Below, piece after piece: positions 36,030 through 45,335 of a stretch of DNA of 64,000 nucleotides (the stretch's first letter is position 1; each line of letters starts with the position of its first letter). Position numbers and translations under genes: made by a program. This DNA is from Nocardioides daejeonensis (GTDB taxonomy: Bacteria > Actinomycetota > Actinomycetes > Propionibacteriales > Nocardioidaceae): positions 248,001 through 312,000 of the forward strand of contig NZ_QHKZ01000004.1 in the NCBI RefSeq assembly GCF_003194585.1, in the 5' to 3' direction. The notes under the pieces were generated by a model. The model had not been told where the DNA came from, did not search any database, and saw only the letters and a program-made list of their open reading frames with translations.

Positions 36030-36342
36030 GAGCGCAACCTAGCTTTGATTGCATGCGGCCCTGAGCGCGACCGTTGGTGGCGCCCTCGGACACGAGCGCG
36101 GAAGAAGTCTGCGACTACCCGCGTCGAAGTGCGCTCCGAGACGATGTTCGACGATGAGGGCCGATCACTGAGCCCAAGCGACGAGGGCGCAGAGCCGTTG
36201 TCGGGTGCTTCGGCTGGCGTGTCGATGGGCCTATCTCCGGGAAGTCTCCCGCGGCGGGGACGTCCTGCGCGCGGACAAGAAGGCGACTGCCATACCGCTG
36301 CGAACGGAGCCGGATTGACGTGGCCAGAGGGAGCCCCGAAAC
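36030..36342. other. Intergenic stretch without a convincing gene
   Basis: The 313 bases between the membrane protein and the NERD gene show no ribosome-binding site with a believable frame on either strand. One minus-strand frame is open across it but is an out-of-frame extension of the neighbouring gene. Confidence 0.5.
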
Positions 36343-37170
36343 TCACGCCTGTGCCAGCGCCGTACCAAGAGCCTGATGCACCGATGCGATCACCCCGCCG
36401 TACGCACCGTCTGCAGCAAGTCGTGGGTAGAGCCGCTTGGGCCACAGTACGTCGACGTCGCGGGTGGTGAAGGCGCCGCCGAGGAGGGGCCAGTCTGCTT
36501 CGATGAAGCAGAGGACGCCGGTGACGGGGACGTCGTCGCCGACGATGCGGCGTACGAGGTCGACCTGCTTGAGGACTCCGTCGACGAGCTTGGTGCGGTC
36601 GCGGGTGCCGACCATCAGCTTCTCCGTGCGGGGACGAAGGAGCCCGCCCTCGACCTTCAGGTGCGGGCGGCCGCGGTAACGCTTCGCGTCGATCACGTAC
36701 ACCCCGGTCGGGGTGACCGCGAGGTGGTCGATGTTGGCCTTCGTGCCGGGGATCCGTCTGTCGTGGAGCACCCGCAGGTTCTCGTTGCTCAGCTCGGTGA
36801 GTCGGGCGCCGAGGCGCTCCTCGCCGAGGGCACCGGTGTCCCACGCCTTCGTCGACTGTGGATCGTCGCTGAGCGCCAGGATCAGGCCGCCGAGCCTCGG
36901 GTGCTTGGTGCGGATTCGCTCCTCCCGCTTCGCCTGTCTGCGCTCGTACTCGCGGCGTGCGGATCCGCCGGGCACACCGGGGTCGATGGTCGCTGCTTCG
37001 GCGGATGCGGGCGGAGTGACTCCATTGCTCGCCGGACAGGTCAGGCAGCGGACCGTCTTCGTGCTGCGTTCGTAGACCGCCTCGGTGCGCGCCGGCAGCT
37101 CGCTTCCGCACAACCGGCAGGTGCCGGCGTACCGAAGTCGCATCTGCTTCTCGTCGTTCGGAGCGTCCAT
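36343..37170 (-). CDS. NERD-domain nuclease-like protein with zinc ribbon
   Basis: This 275-residue protein begins with a CxxC pair (YAGTCRLCGSELPA) and a second CxxC (VRCLTC), a small zinc ribbon at about 10-47. A NERD domain follows (about 117-230): GALGEERLGARL, a conserved D-containing IDHLAVTPTGVYVIDAKRYRG, where D, D and K form the nuclease-like core. NERD proteins are single-strand or relaxed nucleases of uncertain role, frequent in mobile regions. The ATG at 37170 was chosen over a longer GTG-rich frame. Confidence 0.85.
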   Translation of the reverse strand: MDAPNDEKQMRLRYAGTCRLCGSELPARTEAVYERSTKTVRCLTCPASNGVTPPASAEAATIDPGVPGGSARREYERRQAKREERIRTKHPRLGGLILALSDDPQSTKAWDTGALGEERLGARLTELSNENLRVLHDRRIPGTKANIDHLAVTPTGVYVIDAKRYRGRPHLKVEGGLLRPRTEKLMVGTRDRTKLVDGVLKQVDLVRRIVGDDVPVTGVLCFIEADWPLLGGAFTTRDVDVLWPKRLYPRLAADGAYGGVIASVHQALGTALAQA

Positions 37171-37323
37171 GCCCGGACCGTAGCCACGCCGAGGCGGCCG
37201 TGGCTCGGGTTCGTGCCAGCTCTGACCGATCGGAGGATCACAGGAAAGCGCCCGCCACGGACCCCGTCCTGGTGCCGCGCGAACTGATCGAGAGGTGGCC
37301 CGCGAGGGCACGAGAAACTTCGA

Positions 37324-37341
37324 TAGTAGGACATCCTACTA
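37324..37341. promoter_or_regulatory. Palindrome TAGTAGGA-CA-TCCTACTA
   Basis: A perfect 8-bp dyad with a 2-bp centre lies in the 283-bp spacer between the NERD and AraC genes. It resembles a dimeric repressor site. Its regulator is unknown. Confidence 0.45.
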
Positions 37342-37411
37342 AATCTGGAAAGTCGGTGCTCACGGGCGCGAAAAGCCGTAGCCTCGACGCTTCTGAGACG
37401 TTGGTGCGGCT

Positions 37412-37427
37412 ACCCACGAACGTGGGT
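37412..37427. promoter_or_regulatory. Palindrome ACCCACG-AA-CGTGGGT
   Basis: A perfect 7-bp dyad with a 2-bp centre lies 26 bp before the AraC-family start codon. It could be an operator or a leader hairpin. Confidence 0.45.
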
Positions 37428-37453
37428 TGCCAGGCGCACCACACTTGCTGAAA

Positions 37454-38491
37454 ATGCGCGAGGTCAGGACCACCTGGGGGTCGATCGACGTGTCACTTAA
37501 GGACGCGCTGCTACTGGATGCCGACGGGGCACCCACGAAGCGGCATCTCGTGTTGGAGTCGCGTGATTGGGACGAGATCCGCACGAACACCGACCAGGTC
37601 TACATGCCTTTCCGGGTCTGCGGCAGCAGCACCGGGACGCCTTGGTCGACCAACTACACGGCGTCTGTCGGCCCCTTCGTGCTGAGCCGCTTCCGGTACG
37701 GCGCCCACGTCGACCTCGAGGACTTCGAGCCCGCGTCGGGGCGCGGCATCGTGCTGACCCAGGTCGCCGGCCGGGTGCGCCACCAGGGCGACGTCGTCAC
37801 CGACGCCGGGGAGAGCTTCGCCGTGGACGTGAGCCGGTGCCGCTACTGGCTGAGCGCGGAGCCGGAACACGACCAGCTCAACCTCACGTTCCGCCATCAG
37901 GACCTCGCCGACCTGCACGTGCGATGGTTCGGCAGCAGCGCCCCGCCCCGGCTGTGGGAGCTGGCCTTCCAGTTCGGTGGCCCCGGGGCCAGCTGGCTCA
38001 CGCTGCTCGACTACGCGGCGCGTGGAATCGCCGAGCTCCCCGACGAGATGGAATCAGGTGCCCTCGGGCCCCGGGTCGCTGAGATGATCGGCGTGCACCT
38101 GCTGACCGAGTGGCGCCGCCATTGCGGCGAGGTCGCCGGGCCGTCGGCCGCGCCGGCGCCGCGCTACGTCGTCAAGGCCGAATCCTTCATGCGTGAGCAC
38201 GCCAGCGCCGCGCCCACACTCACCGAGGTCGCGGACGCCGTCGGGGTGAGCGTGCGCGCGCTCACCCTCGCCTTCCGGCGCTACCGCGACCAGTCTCCGA
38301 TCGCCTTCCTGCGCGACCTGCGGATGGAGGGCGTCCGCGCTGACCTGCTTGCGGCCGACCCTGGCTCCACCGTGTCGTCGGTCATTGCCGGCTGGGGCTA
38401 CGTCAACCACGGGGTGTTCGCGCGCTCCTACGAGCAGCGCTTCGGCGAACTGCCGTCGGCAACGCTCGGGCGCGCCTCGACACTGGGCTGA
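37454..38491 (+). CDS. AraC-family regulator
   Basis: This 345-residue protein has an AraC-binding-like sensor domain (about 1-210; SRFRYGAHVDLEDFEP, GRGIVLTQVAGRVRHQG) and a C-terminal double helix-turn-helix (about 235-335; PTLTEVADAVGVSVRALTLAFRRYRDQSP, in its pieces, and SVIAGWGYVNHGVFARSY). ATG at 37454 was preferred to the TTG at 37427. It precedes, in the same direction, the transporter/hydrolase/CoA-ligase series and probably activates it. The inducer may be the transported acid. Confidence 0.9.
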   Translation: MREVRTTWGSIDVSLKDALLLDADGAPTKRHLVLESRDWDEIRTNTDQVYMPFRVCGSSTGTPWSTNYTASVGPFVLSRFRYGAHVDLEDFEPASGRGIVLTQVAGRVRHQGDVVTDAGESFAVDVSRCRYWLSAEPEHDQLNLTFRHQDLADLHVRWFGSSAPPRLWELAFQFGGPGASWLTLLDYAARGIAELPDEMESGALGPRVAEMIGVHLLTEWRRHCGEVAGPSAAPAPRYVVKAESFMREHASAAPTLTEVADAVGVSVRALTLAFRRYRDQSPIAFLRDLRMEGVRADLLAADPGSTVSSVIAGWGYVNHGVFARSYEQRFGELPSATLGRASTLG

Positions 38492-38616
38492 GGCGGGGCG
38501 CGGGCGAACTCTGCCCTTCCGAGACGGAACTGTGCCCGACGGAAGTGGTGGGCATCACATCGGGATTTCTAGCGTGAGTCTCCGTCAGCGCCAGCGTGTC
38601 CCGAGGAGGAACGCCC

Positions 38617-40014
38617 GTGAGTACCGAGCTCGCTCCCCCACTCGAAGCCCCACCTGCCCCACCGCCTGAGGCGGCGGCGGTCTCCACCGCCAAACTGCGC
38701 CGCGTGGCGCTCGCCAGCTGTGCTGGCACCACCATCGAGTTCTACGACTTCTTCATCTACGGAACCGCGGCGGCTCTGGTCTTCCCGACGGTCTTCTTCC
38801 CGGCCCTGGGTACGGCGGCCGGCACGGTCGCCTCGTTCGCGACCTTCGCCGTCGCCTTCGGTGCCCGGCCGCTCGGTGCCGTGTTGTTCGGCCACTACGG
38901 CGACCGGCTCGGTCGCAAGAAGACACTGATCAGCACGCTGCTGCTGATGGGCGTGGCGACCTTCCTCATCGGATGCCTGCCGTCGGCGGCAAGCATCGGG
39001 GTCGCTGCCCCGATCGCCTTGGTGGTGCTCCGCATCGCGCAAGGTCTCGCAGTTGGCGGCGAGTGGGCGGGGGCCACGCTCCTCGCGGCGGAGTACGCGC
39101 CTCCGGGGCGCCGGGGTCTCTTCGCGACGTTCCCGCAGCTTGGTCCGGCCCTTGCTTTCGCGCTCTCCAGCGGCACCTTCCTGATCGTGAACCAGGCTGT
39201 CGGCGAGACCTCCGGAGCGTTCCTCGACTGGGGCTGGCGAGTGCCCTTCCTCGGTAGCGCGCTGCTGGTCCTGATCGGGCTCTACGTGCGCCTCGCGGTC
39301 GAGGAGACGCCCGTCTTCAAGGACGTGGTCGACCAACGCCCGGTCCAGAGCACGAAGCGGAAGGCTCCGATCGTGGAGACCTTCCGCCGGCAGTGGCGTG
39401 AGGTCTTCATCGCGGCTGGCTCCCTCGCGATGCTGTTCGCCTTCTTCTACATCGGCACCGCATTCCTCACCTCCTACGGCGCGACCGCCATGGGCCTCAG
39501 CCGGGGCACGCTGCTGACGATCGGCCTGCTCTCAAGCAGCGTCTTCGGAGCCTCCATCGTGCTCTCCGGGATCTACAGCGACCGGGTCGGTCGCGTGAAG
39601 GTCGTACGAGGCGCCTGCTACGCCGCGCTGCCCTGGGGGCTGGTGCTGTTCACCATCCTCGACAGCCATTCGACCGTCGCCTTTGCGATCGGACTGATCG
39701 GCACCCTGGCGATCTTCGGCACGGCGTACGGACCGGCAGGAGCGCTGCTCCCTGAGCTGTTCGACGCCGAGTACCGCTACACCGGCGCGGGGATCGCCTA
39801 CAACCTGGCCGGGGTGCTCGGCGGGGCGACCGCGCCTCTGCTTGCGGCCGACCTCGTCCCGAAGTACGGCGGCGACGCAGTCGGACTGATGCTCGCGGTG
39901 TTTGCCGCGATCTCGCTCGTCTGCACCCTGCTGCTGCCCGAGACCAGCCGGCGCTCCGTCGCCGTCGTCTCCACCGCCCCCGCCGTCGCGGCGGACCACG
40001 ACAGAGAAGAGTGA
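38617..40014 (+). CDS. MHS-family (metabolite:H+ symporter) MFS transporter
   Basis: This 465-residue transporter has twelve predicted membrane helices and the family hallmarks: GTTIEFYDFFIYGTAAAL at the first helix, GHYGDRLGRKKTLI in loop 2-3, RIAQGLAVGGEWAGATLL near helix 5 and ESAPPGRRG-like EYAPPGRRGLFATFPQ. Relatives carry shikimate, citrate, proline or betaine. GTG at 38617 with GAGGAGG was used. The cargo is probably an organic acid handled by the neighbouring CoA ligase. It lies four bases upstream of the serine hydrolase. Confidence 0.92.
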   Translation: MSTELAPPLEAPPAPPPEAAAVSTAKLRRVALASCAGTTIEFYDFFIYGTAAALVFPTVFFPALGTAAGTVASFATFAVAFGARPLGAVLFGHYGDRLGRKKTLISTLLLMGVATFLIGCLPSAASIGVAAPIALVVLRIAQGLAVGGEWAGATLLAAEYAPPGRRGLFATFPQLGPALAFALSSGTFLIVNQAVGETSGAFLDWGWRVPFLGSALLVLIGLYVRLAVEETPVFKDVVDQRPVQSTKRKAPIVETFRRQWREVFIAAGSLAMLFAFFYIGTAFLTSYGATAMGLSRGTLLTIGLLSSSVFGASIVLSGIYSDRVGRVKVVRGACYAALPWGLVLFTILDSHSTVAFAIGLIGTLAIFGTAYGPAGALLPELFDAEYRYTGAGIAYNLAGVLGGATAPLLAADLVPKYGGDAVGLMLAVFAAISLVCTLLLPETSRRSVAVVSTAPAVAADHDREE

Positions 40015-40017
40015 CCC

Positions 40018-41532
40018 ATGAAGTACCTCTCCCGGACGCGCACCGTCCTTGCTGCAACCCTGCTGACCGGCACGGCCGCACTCGCTGTCGTCCAGCCGCT
40101 CAGCGGTGGCGCGAACGGCGCTGCGCCGTCGATCGCGGCCGAGCGAGCCGCGGCACCCCAGAAGACCTGCCGGATGACCCGGACGGGCGAGTACCCCCGG
40201 GCCCGGGCCGACGAGGTCGGCCTCGACCCGGCGCTCGTCGCCAAGGCAGCCAGGTACTGGACCTCAACCGGCTCCGAGACCGTCAAGATCTTCAAGAACG
40301 GCTGCCTGATCCAAGAAGGTGGTCTCGACAAGGTCTTCGACCGCATCCCACGGCTCAACTGGAGCCAGACCAAGACAGTGACCGCGCTCGTCGCCGGCGT
40401 GGCGGTGAGCCAGGGACTGATCTCGGTCGACGAACCGATCGGCAAGTACCTGCCGCCTGGGCTCGGCGACGCCGTGCATCGCTCGGTCACGATCCGCGAG
40501 GTCCTCAACATGACCACGGGCTACCGGATGAACTGGGTGCGGGGCCTCAACCTCGTCGGCGACATGTCCCGGGTGCGGGGCATCATGGCGGCCGAGCAGG
40601 TGCACAAGCCGGGCACCTACTACGAGTACGACCAGGACACGCCCTCGATCGTCACCTACGTCGTGCAGCGAGCGATCTGGAAGAAGCTTGACCCGAAGCT
40701 CGACTTCCAGGAGTGGGCCCAGCGCGAGTTCTTCAACAAGCTCGGCATCCCGAAGTCGGCGTACTTCTGGCAGCGCGACCGGTCAGGCAACACGCTCGGG
40801 TACTCGCAACTGTTCCTTCGGCCGCTCGAGTTCGGCCGGTTCGGTGAGCTGATGCTCCGCAACGGCGTCTACCAGGGCGTCCGGATCATCGACTCCCGCT
40901 ACATGCGCGAGCTCCGCACCGGTGCGACCTCACGCAAGGGCGCGAGCGTGAACTGCGGCTACGGCTACATGACCTGGCTCAACAGCTGTAGGCCGGGTCA
41001 GAAGCAGGTCAACCTCTCGCTCTTCGCGCGTCGTGAGATCAGCCCGACCCGCCCCTGGATCGCCTCGGCGCCCCGGGACATGTACTACTCGTGGGGACTG
41101 CACGGGCAGCACGTATTCGTCATCCCGAGCCTCGACATGGTCGTGACCCGCAGCGGCGAGGTGCCACCTGACGCCATCGAGGGTCTGCTGCACGTCGACC
41201 CGGACGCGGCCCTGGCGGGACGTCACAAGGGCGGCTACTTCAAGTTCTTCCGGATCCTGATGAACTCGGTCCGCACCATGCCGGCGGGCGTCGACATCGC
41301 CCAGCCGACCGGGGCCTACAAGTGGACGCCGAGCCTCGACTTCGATCCGGACTTGTTCATCTACCCGATCGACGCGCCGCTCGGCTCCTACCTGGGCATT
41401 GGCAAGGAGGCGCCCATCGGCTGCACGCTCCTGGCGTGCAAGGGCGAGCCGAACGACGGCCTCAAGTGGGTCCTCGACGTCCCGCGTGTGGCGCCCGGGA
41501 TCCTCGGCCTCGACCGCCGTCCGAACGGCTGA
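40018..41532 (+). CDS. Secreted serine hydrolase, beta-lactamase/esterase fold
   Basis: This 504-residue protein has a signal peptide (MKYLSRTRTVLAATLLTGTA, cleavage about residue 35-45) and the class C/penicillin-binding-like catalytic motif S116-Q-T-K119 in NWSQTKTVTALV. YEYDQDTPS corresponds to the Y-x-N/S motif, and HGQHVFVIPSLDMVV to the third box with H-x-G. Similar sequences include 6-aminohexanoate-dimer and esterase-like hydrolases. It is coupled to the transporter gene, so it may release a substrate outside the cell. Substrate unknown. Confidence 0.85.
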   Translation: MKYLSRTRTVLAATLLTGTAALAVVQPLSGGANGAAPSIAAERAAAPQKTCRMTRTGEYPRARADEVGLDPALVAKAARYWTSTGSETVKIFKNGCLIQEGGLDKVFDRIPRLNWSQTKTVTALVAGVAVSQGLISVDEPIGKYLPPGLGDAVHRSVTIREVLNMTTGYRMNWVRGLNLVGDMSRVRGIMAAEQVHKPGTYYEYDQDTPSIVTYVVQRAIWKKLDPKLDFQEWAQREFFNKLGIPKSAYFWQRDRSGNTLGYSQLFLRPLEFGRFGELMLRNGVYQGVRIIDSRYMRELRTGATSRKGASVNCGYGYMTWLNSCRPGQKQVNLSLFARREISPTRPWIASAPRDMYYSWGLHGQHVFVIPSLDMVVTRSGEVPPDAIEGLLHVDPDAALAGRHKGGYFKFFRILMNSVRTMPAGVDIAQPTGAYKWTPSLDFDPDLFIYPIDAPLGSYLGIGKEAPIGCTLLACKGEPNDGLKWVLDVPRVAPGILGLDRRPNG

Positions 41533-41537
41533 TCTCG

Positions 41538-42155
41538 ATGACTCTGCATCGTGATCCCGGACCGAACCCTGGGCCGGACGCCCACCGGGTCCCGTCGCGT
41601 CAGGCTCTGCTGCTCTCCGCCTGGCTGGTCGCCTGTGCAGTCGGTGTGTCGGCGGCGATCGACGGCGCTCGTGCTTTCGAGGCGCCTAGCCAACCACCGG
41701 CAGCCGCCGGGCAGCCAGTCGCCCGGGACGCTGGCGCAGACGACGCTGGCGCGGACGACGCCGGTGCCGAGGACGCTGGTGCCGAGGAGCCCGCGGCGCA
41801 GTCCGACCGGCTCTCGGCCGTCGAGCGACGCAGGCTGGCTGCCTGGGAGGCGTACGTCGAGTCTCTCCTCGACAAGAGGGCGGAGAAGTCGATCGTGGTC
41901 CGCAGCCCGGAGCGCGGGCGGGCTCAGGAATCGGCTCCTCCCGCCGGGCCGGCGGGAGTTCCCGGGCCTGATCCTGTGCCGCCGGCACCTGCGCCGCCGA
42001 CGCCCGCACCGCCAGCACCTGAGCCGCCGACGCCTGCACCGCCAGCTCCCGAGCCACCAGCACCTGAGCCGCCGACACCTGGTGACGAGCCACCAGCTGG
42101 TCTCCTGACGCTGGTCACCGGTCTGCTTGAGGGCGTGTTGGGCCTGCTGCGCTGA
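41538..42155 (+). CDS. Proline-rich exported or anchored protein
   Basis: This 205-residue protein has an N-terminal hydrophobic helix (ALLLSAWLVACAVGVSAA, about 24-41), an alanine/aspartate repeat (four GAD/E-DA units near 66-85), an arginine-rich helix (VERRRLAAWEAYVESLLDKR) and a long Pro repeat (about eight PxP(A/E) units near 150-185), ending in a hydrophobic TGLLEGVLGLLR. The repeats are direct microrepeats in the DNA (about 41980-42090). Function unknown; a cell-wall spacer or a partner of the preceding hydrolase is possible. Confidence 0.6.
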   Translation: MTLHRDPGPNPGPDAHRVPSRQALLLSAWLVACAVGVSAAIDGARAFEAPSQPPAAAGQPVARDAGADDAGADDAGAEDAGAEEPAAQSDRLSAVERRRLAAWEAYVESLLDKRAEKSIVVRSPERGRAQESAPPAGPAGVPGPDPVPPAPAPPTPAPPAPEPPTPAPPAPEPPAPEPPTPGDEPPAGLLTLVTGLLEGVLGLLR

Positions 42156-42233
42156 CCCCCTGCCCCGAACCCGGTGCTGCGCCTCCCTCGGGAGGTGCAG
42201 CACTGGGCCCCTTCGCCCCAGATTGAGGAAGAT

Positions 42234-43967
42234 ATGAGCACCACCAGAGCCGCCACCACTGCACTTCGCGAGGCACGCGACCGCCTCCGCTCCTTGCGCA
42301 CGTCGTACGACGAGGCGGTCGCAGGGTTCGCCTGGCCGGAGGTCGGATCGACGTTCAACTTCGTGCACGACTGGTTCGACGCGTACGCGCGGGGCAACGA
42401 CCGGCCGGGCCTGGTGATCGTGGAGGAGGACGGTCGTCGGGCGTCGTACTCGTTCGGGGAGCTGGTGACACGGTCTGAACAGGTCGCGCAGCACCTGTCC
42501 GCACTGGGTGTGCGGGCAGGTGACAGCGTGGTCGTGATGCTGGGCAACCAGGTCGAGCTGTGGGAGTCGATGCTGGCGCTGATCCGGCTGGGTGCGGTGA
42601 TCATGCCGACCACGACGGCGGTCGGGCCCGCGGAGCTGGTCGACCGGCTCGACCGAGGTGCCGCGCGGGCGGTGGTCTGCAACGCAGCAGATGCGGCGAA
42701 GTTCGACGAGGTGCCGGGGGCCTACCTGCGCGTTGCGGTCGGCGAGGCCCCCACAGGATGGGCGTCGTACGCCGCGGCGTACGACCGCGATGCCGGTGCG
42801 GTGGCAACGCTTGAGCATCCGGGCAACGGTAGTGACGACCGGCTGCTGCTCTACTTCACCTCGGGCACGACGTCACGACCGAAGCTGGTGGAGCACACCC
42901 ACACGTCCTATCCCATCGGCCACTTGTCGACGATGTACTGGCTGGGACTGCAGCCCGGCGACGTGCACCTGAACATCTCCAGTCCTGGCTGGGCGAAGCA
43001 CGCATGGTCGAACTTCTTCGCGCCGTGGCTGGCCGAGGCGACCGTGTTCGTCTACAACTATGCACGCTTCGACGCGATGGCCCTGCTCGGGCAGATCCGG
43101 ACCGAGGGGGTGACCACGTTCTGCGCTCCACCGACCGTGTGGCGGATGCTGATCAACGCCGACCTGTCGGGCGGGCCGGGTGTGCTGCGCGAGGCGATCG
43201 CCGCCGGGGAACCGCTCAACCCGGAGGTGATCAGCCAGGTCGAGAGGCACTGGGGCCTGACGATCCGCGACGGCTTCGGGCAGACCGAGATGACTGCAGC
43301 GATCGCCAACGCGCCGGGCCAGCCGGTGAAGGCGGGCTCGATGGGGCGGCCGCTGCCGGGTGTGCCGATCGTGCTGGTCGACCCCGTCGAGGGTTCCGTC
43401 GTCGAGGGCGTAGGGGAGGGAGAGATCTGCCTCGATCTCTCCGTTCGTGACGGTGCCGGCCCGCTCACCCTCATGACCGGCTACCAGGGTGACGAGGAGA
43501 AGAACGCCGAGGCGATGGCGGGAGGCTTCTTCCACACGGGTGACGTCGCCTCGCGTGACGAGGAGGGCCAGATCACCTACGTCGGGCGCACCGATGACGT
43601 GTTCAAGGCCTCGGACTACAAGGTCAGCCCGTTCGAGCTGGAGTCCGTGCTGCTCGAGCACCCTGCGGTCGCCGAGGCCGCCGTGGTGCCAGCGCCAGAC
43701 CCTGTGCGGCTGGCGGTCCCGAAGGCGTACGTCGCCCTGGTTCCCGGGCACGAGCCGACTGCGGAGACGGCCAAGTCGATCCTGCACTACGCGCGGGAGC
43801 ACCTGGCGCCCTACCTGCGCGTACGCCGCCTTGAGTTCTACGAACTGCCGAAGACCATCTCGGGCAAGATCCGCCGAGTCGAGCTGCGCCAGCGCGAGAA
43901 CGAGGTCGAGGGCAGCCGCCTGGACGGTGAGTACCGCGACGAGGACTTCCCCGACCTCAAGGGGTGA
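42234..43967 (+). CDS. AMP-dependent acyl/aryl-CoA ligase
   Basis: This 577-residue adenylating enzyme has the P-loop LLYFTSGTTSRPKLVEHTH near 205-225, the DGFGQTEM motif near 360, HTGDVASRDEEG near 440 and the C-terminal KTISGKIRRVELR with the catalytic lysine. The SPGWAKHAWSNFFAPW segment is typical of the acyl-CoA synthetases related to benzoate-CoA or medium-chain ligases. It should convert a carboxylic acid to its CoA thioester, fitting the adjacent transporter and AraC regulator. GAGGAAG precedes ATG 42234. Confidence 0.9.
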   Translation: MSTTRAATTALREARDRLRSLRTSYDEAVAGFAWPEVGSTFNFVHDWFDAYARGNDRPGLVIVEEDGRRASYSFGELVTRSEQVAQHLSALGVRAGDSVVVMLGNQVELWESMLALIRLGAVIMPTTTAVGPAELVDRLDRGAARAVVCNAADAAKFDEVPGAYLRVAVGEAPTGWASYAAAYDRDAGAVATLEHPGNGSDDRLLLYFTSGTTSRPKLVEHTHTSYPIGHLSTMYWLGLQPGDVHLNISSPGWAKHAWSNFFAPWLAEATVFVYNYARFDAMALLGQIRTEGVTTFCAPPTVWRMLINADLSGGPGVLREAIAAGEPLNPEVISQVERHWGLTIRDGFGQTEMTAAIANAPGQPVKAGSMGRPLPGVPIVLVDPVEGSVVEGVGEGEICLDLSVRDGAGPLTLMTGYQGDEEKNAEAMAGGFFHTGDVASRDEEGQITYVGRTDDVFKASDYKVSPFELESVLLEHPAVAEAAVVPAPDPVRLAVPKAYVALVPGHEPTAETAKSILHYAREHLAPYLRVRRLEFYELPKTISGKIRRVELRQRENEVEGSRLDGEYRDEDFPDLKG

Positions 43968-43969
43968 TC

Positions 43970-45310
43970 TCAGTCTGTGTCGGCTCGCAACTGATCGGCG
44001 AGGTCGGGGGCCGGCCGCCAGGCGAAGTGCTTTCCCCGTCGTTGTTGTGTGAGGAGTCCGCGCTTGGCCAGGTCCGTCATGTCTTTGCGGGCTGTCTCCC
44101 CGGAGACATGGTGACTCATGGAATGCGAGTGGACCGTGTAGGCCGTGTCGGGATGGCGGAGTGCGTGCTCGAGGAGAGCCAACTGGCGGTGGTTGAACTC
44201 GGCGTGGCGGTCCGAGACGACGGCCTTCAGCTGCGACATTTCGCGGGTCTTCATGTCCAGGTAGTCGTGTAGGCCTTGAATAGCGCGGCTGATGATCCCC
44301 AAGTGGTAGATGAAGAAGTGGGTCAGATCCCCGTCATCGAGCTCGGTGAGCAGATACGACCGCGCATACTTGCTGGGGGCCCTCTTCAAGAGCCTGGAGA
44401 CGGTGATGAACTCGGTCAACCAGAACCCTTCGCGCAGCATCACCCAGTAGAACGCGGCCCGTGCGGTCCGCCCGTTGCCGTCCTCGAAGTAGTGGTCGTA
44501 CCCGAACATGAAGTGCACTGCGAGGGCGCGCAGCACCGGCGGAATGTAGGCGCCGTCGTGCTCTCCGTTGGCGAAGCGGCACAGACGCGCTAGGCGTTCC
44601 GAGAGCTCCTCGGCAGGCGGGGGGGAATGCAGAAGCAAGCCGTCGTGTGACCAGACGGAGACGCGATCGTCGTCCAACGTCTGCAAGCGCCCGGCAGCGT
44701 TGGGGTTATCCAACGTCCCTGCGGTGACCAAGCGGTGGAGCTCGAAGACACGCTCGGGCGTGATCTTTTCGTGGCGATGCTCACCGACGTACTGCATCGC
44801 TCGGTAGTTGTTGAGGATCATCCGTTCGCTGCGGTCGCGGGGGGCTCTGCCGCTCTTCAGGAGATCCTTCGCGACCCGCCGCGAGGTCGTTGCCCCCTCG
44901 AGTTGGCTGGAGGTGATCGCTTCTTCGATCAGTGAGCTGACAACGTATCGATTGCGCGTGGAGGGATTGGCGATGTCATCTTCCACGCCGATCTGACCGC
45001 TCGCTGTGCGCGTGATCCGGTCGACCGCTTCCAAGACCTCGTCGGCTAGCACGTAGCTGAATGCACGGTCATTCGACGTGCGGAGGAGATCGAGATGCCG
45101 CGCGGAATCTCGCCGCCGAAAGCGGATAACGGACCACCACTGCTCGTGGGTGTACGTGTCGGGGACCGGGCGGAACCGGAAGTCGTCCCAGGCTAGGTAG
45201 CGCCGTTCGTTGATACCGGTGACCCCTGTCAGCGCGTGCAGGAAGTCGACGGCAGACTCCCAAGTGGGCGCACCGGGGCCATCGGGCGGTGTCGGCGCGG
45301 GGAGGCGCAT
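43970..45310 (-). CDS. Fic-family AMPylase-like protein with winged helix
   Basis: This 446-residue protein contains the Fic catalytic motif HYFEDGNGRTAR at 273-284 with H273, and the inhibitory alpha-helix motif TSSQLEG at 133-139, so it is a self-inhibited class II Fic protein. The N-terminal 100 residues match the Fic_N type. The last 110 residues carry a winged helix (DMTDLAKRGLLTQQRRGKHFAW). It would transfer AMP or another nucleotide moiety to a target protein. The promoter holds a repeat array suited to autoregulation. ATG at 45310 was chosen; a TTG lies four codons upstream. Confidence 0.88.
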   Translation of the reverse strand: MRLPAPTPPDGPGAPTWESAVDFLHALTGVTGINERRYLAWDDFRFRPVPDTYTHEQWWSVIRFRRRDSARHLDLLRTSNDRAFSYVLADEVLEAVDRITRTASGQIGVEDDIANPSTRNRYVVSSLIEEAITSSQLEGATTSRRVAKDLLKSGRAPRDRSERMILNNYRAMQYVGEHRHEKITPERVFELHRLVTAGTLDNPNAAGRLQTLDDDRVSVWSHDGLLLHSPPPAEELSERLARLCRFANGEHDGAYIPPVLRALAVHFMFGYDHYFEDGNGRTARAAFYWVMLREGFWLTEFITVSRLLKRAPSKYARSYLLTELDDGDLTHFFIYHLGIISRAIQGLHDYLDMKTREMSQLKAVVSDRHAEFNHRQLALLEHALRHPDTAYTVHSHSMSHHVSGETARKDMTDLAKRGLLTQQRRGKHFAWRPAPDLADQLRADTD

Positions 45311-45335
45311 GGCTATCTCCAAGTGAACATGATTG

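Noticed and set aside
35948..37111. A 387-residue minus-strand frame over the NERD gene
   Set aside because: It overlaps the NERD gene in another frame and has Arg/Pro-rich shadow composition.
41980..42090. Direct repeats in the proline-rich gene as a DNA element
   Set aside because: The repeats follow codons for PxPA/PxPE units and are explained by the protein.
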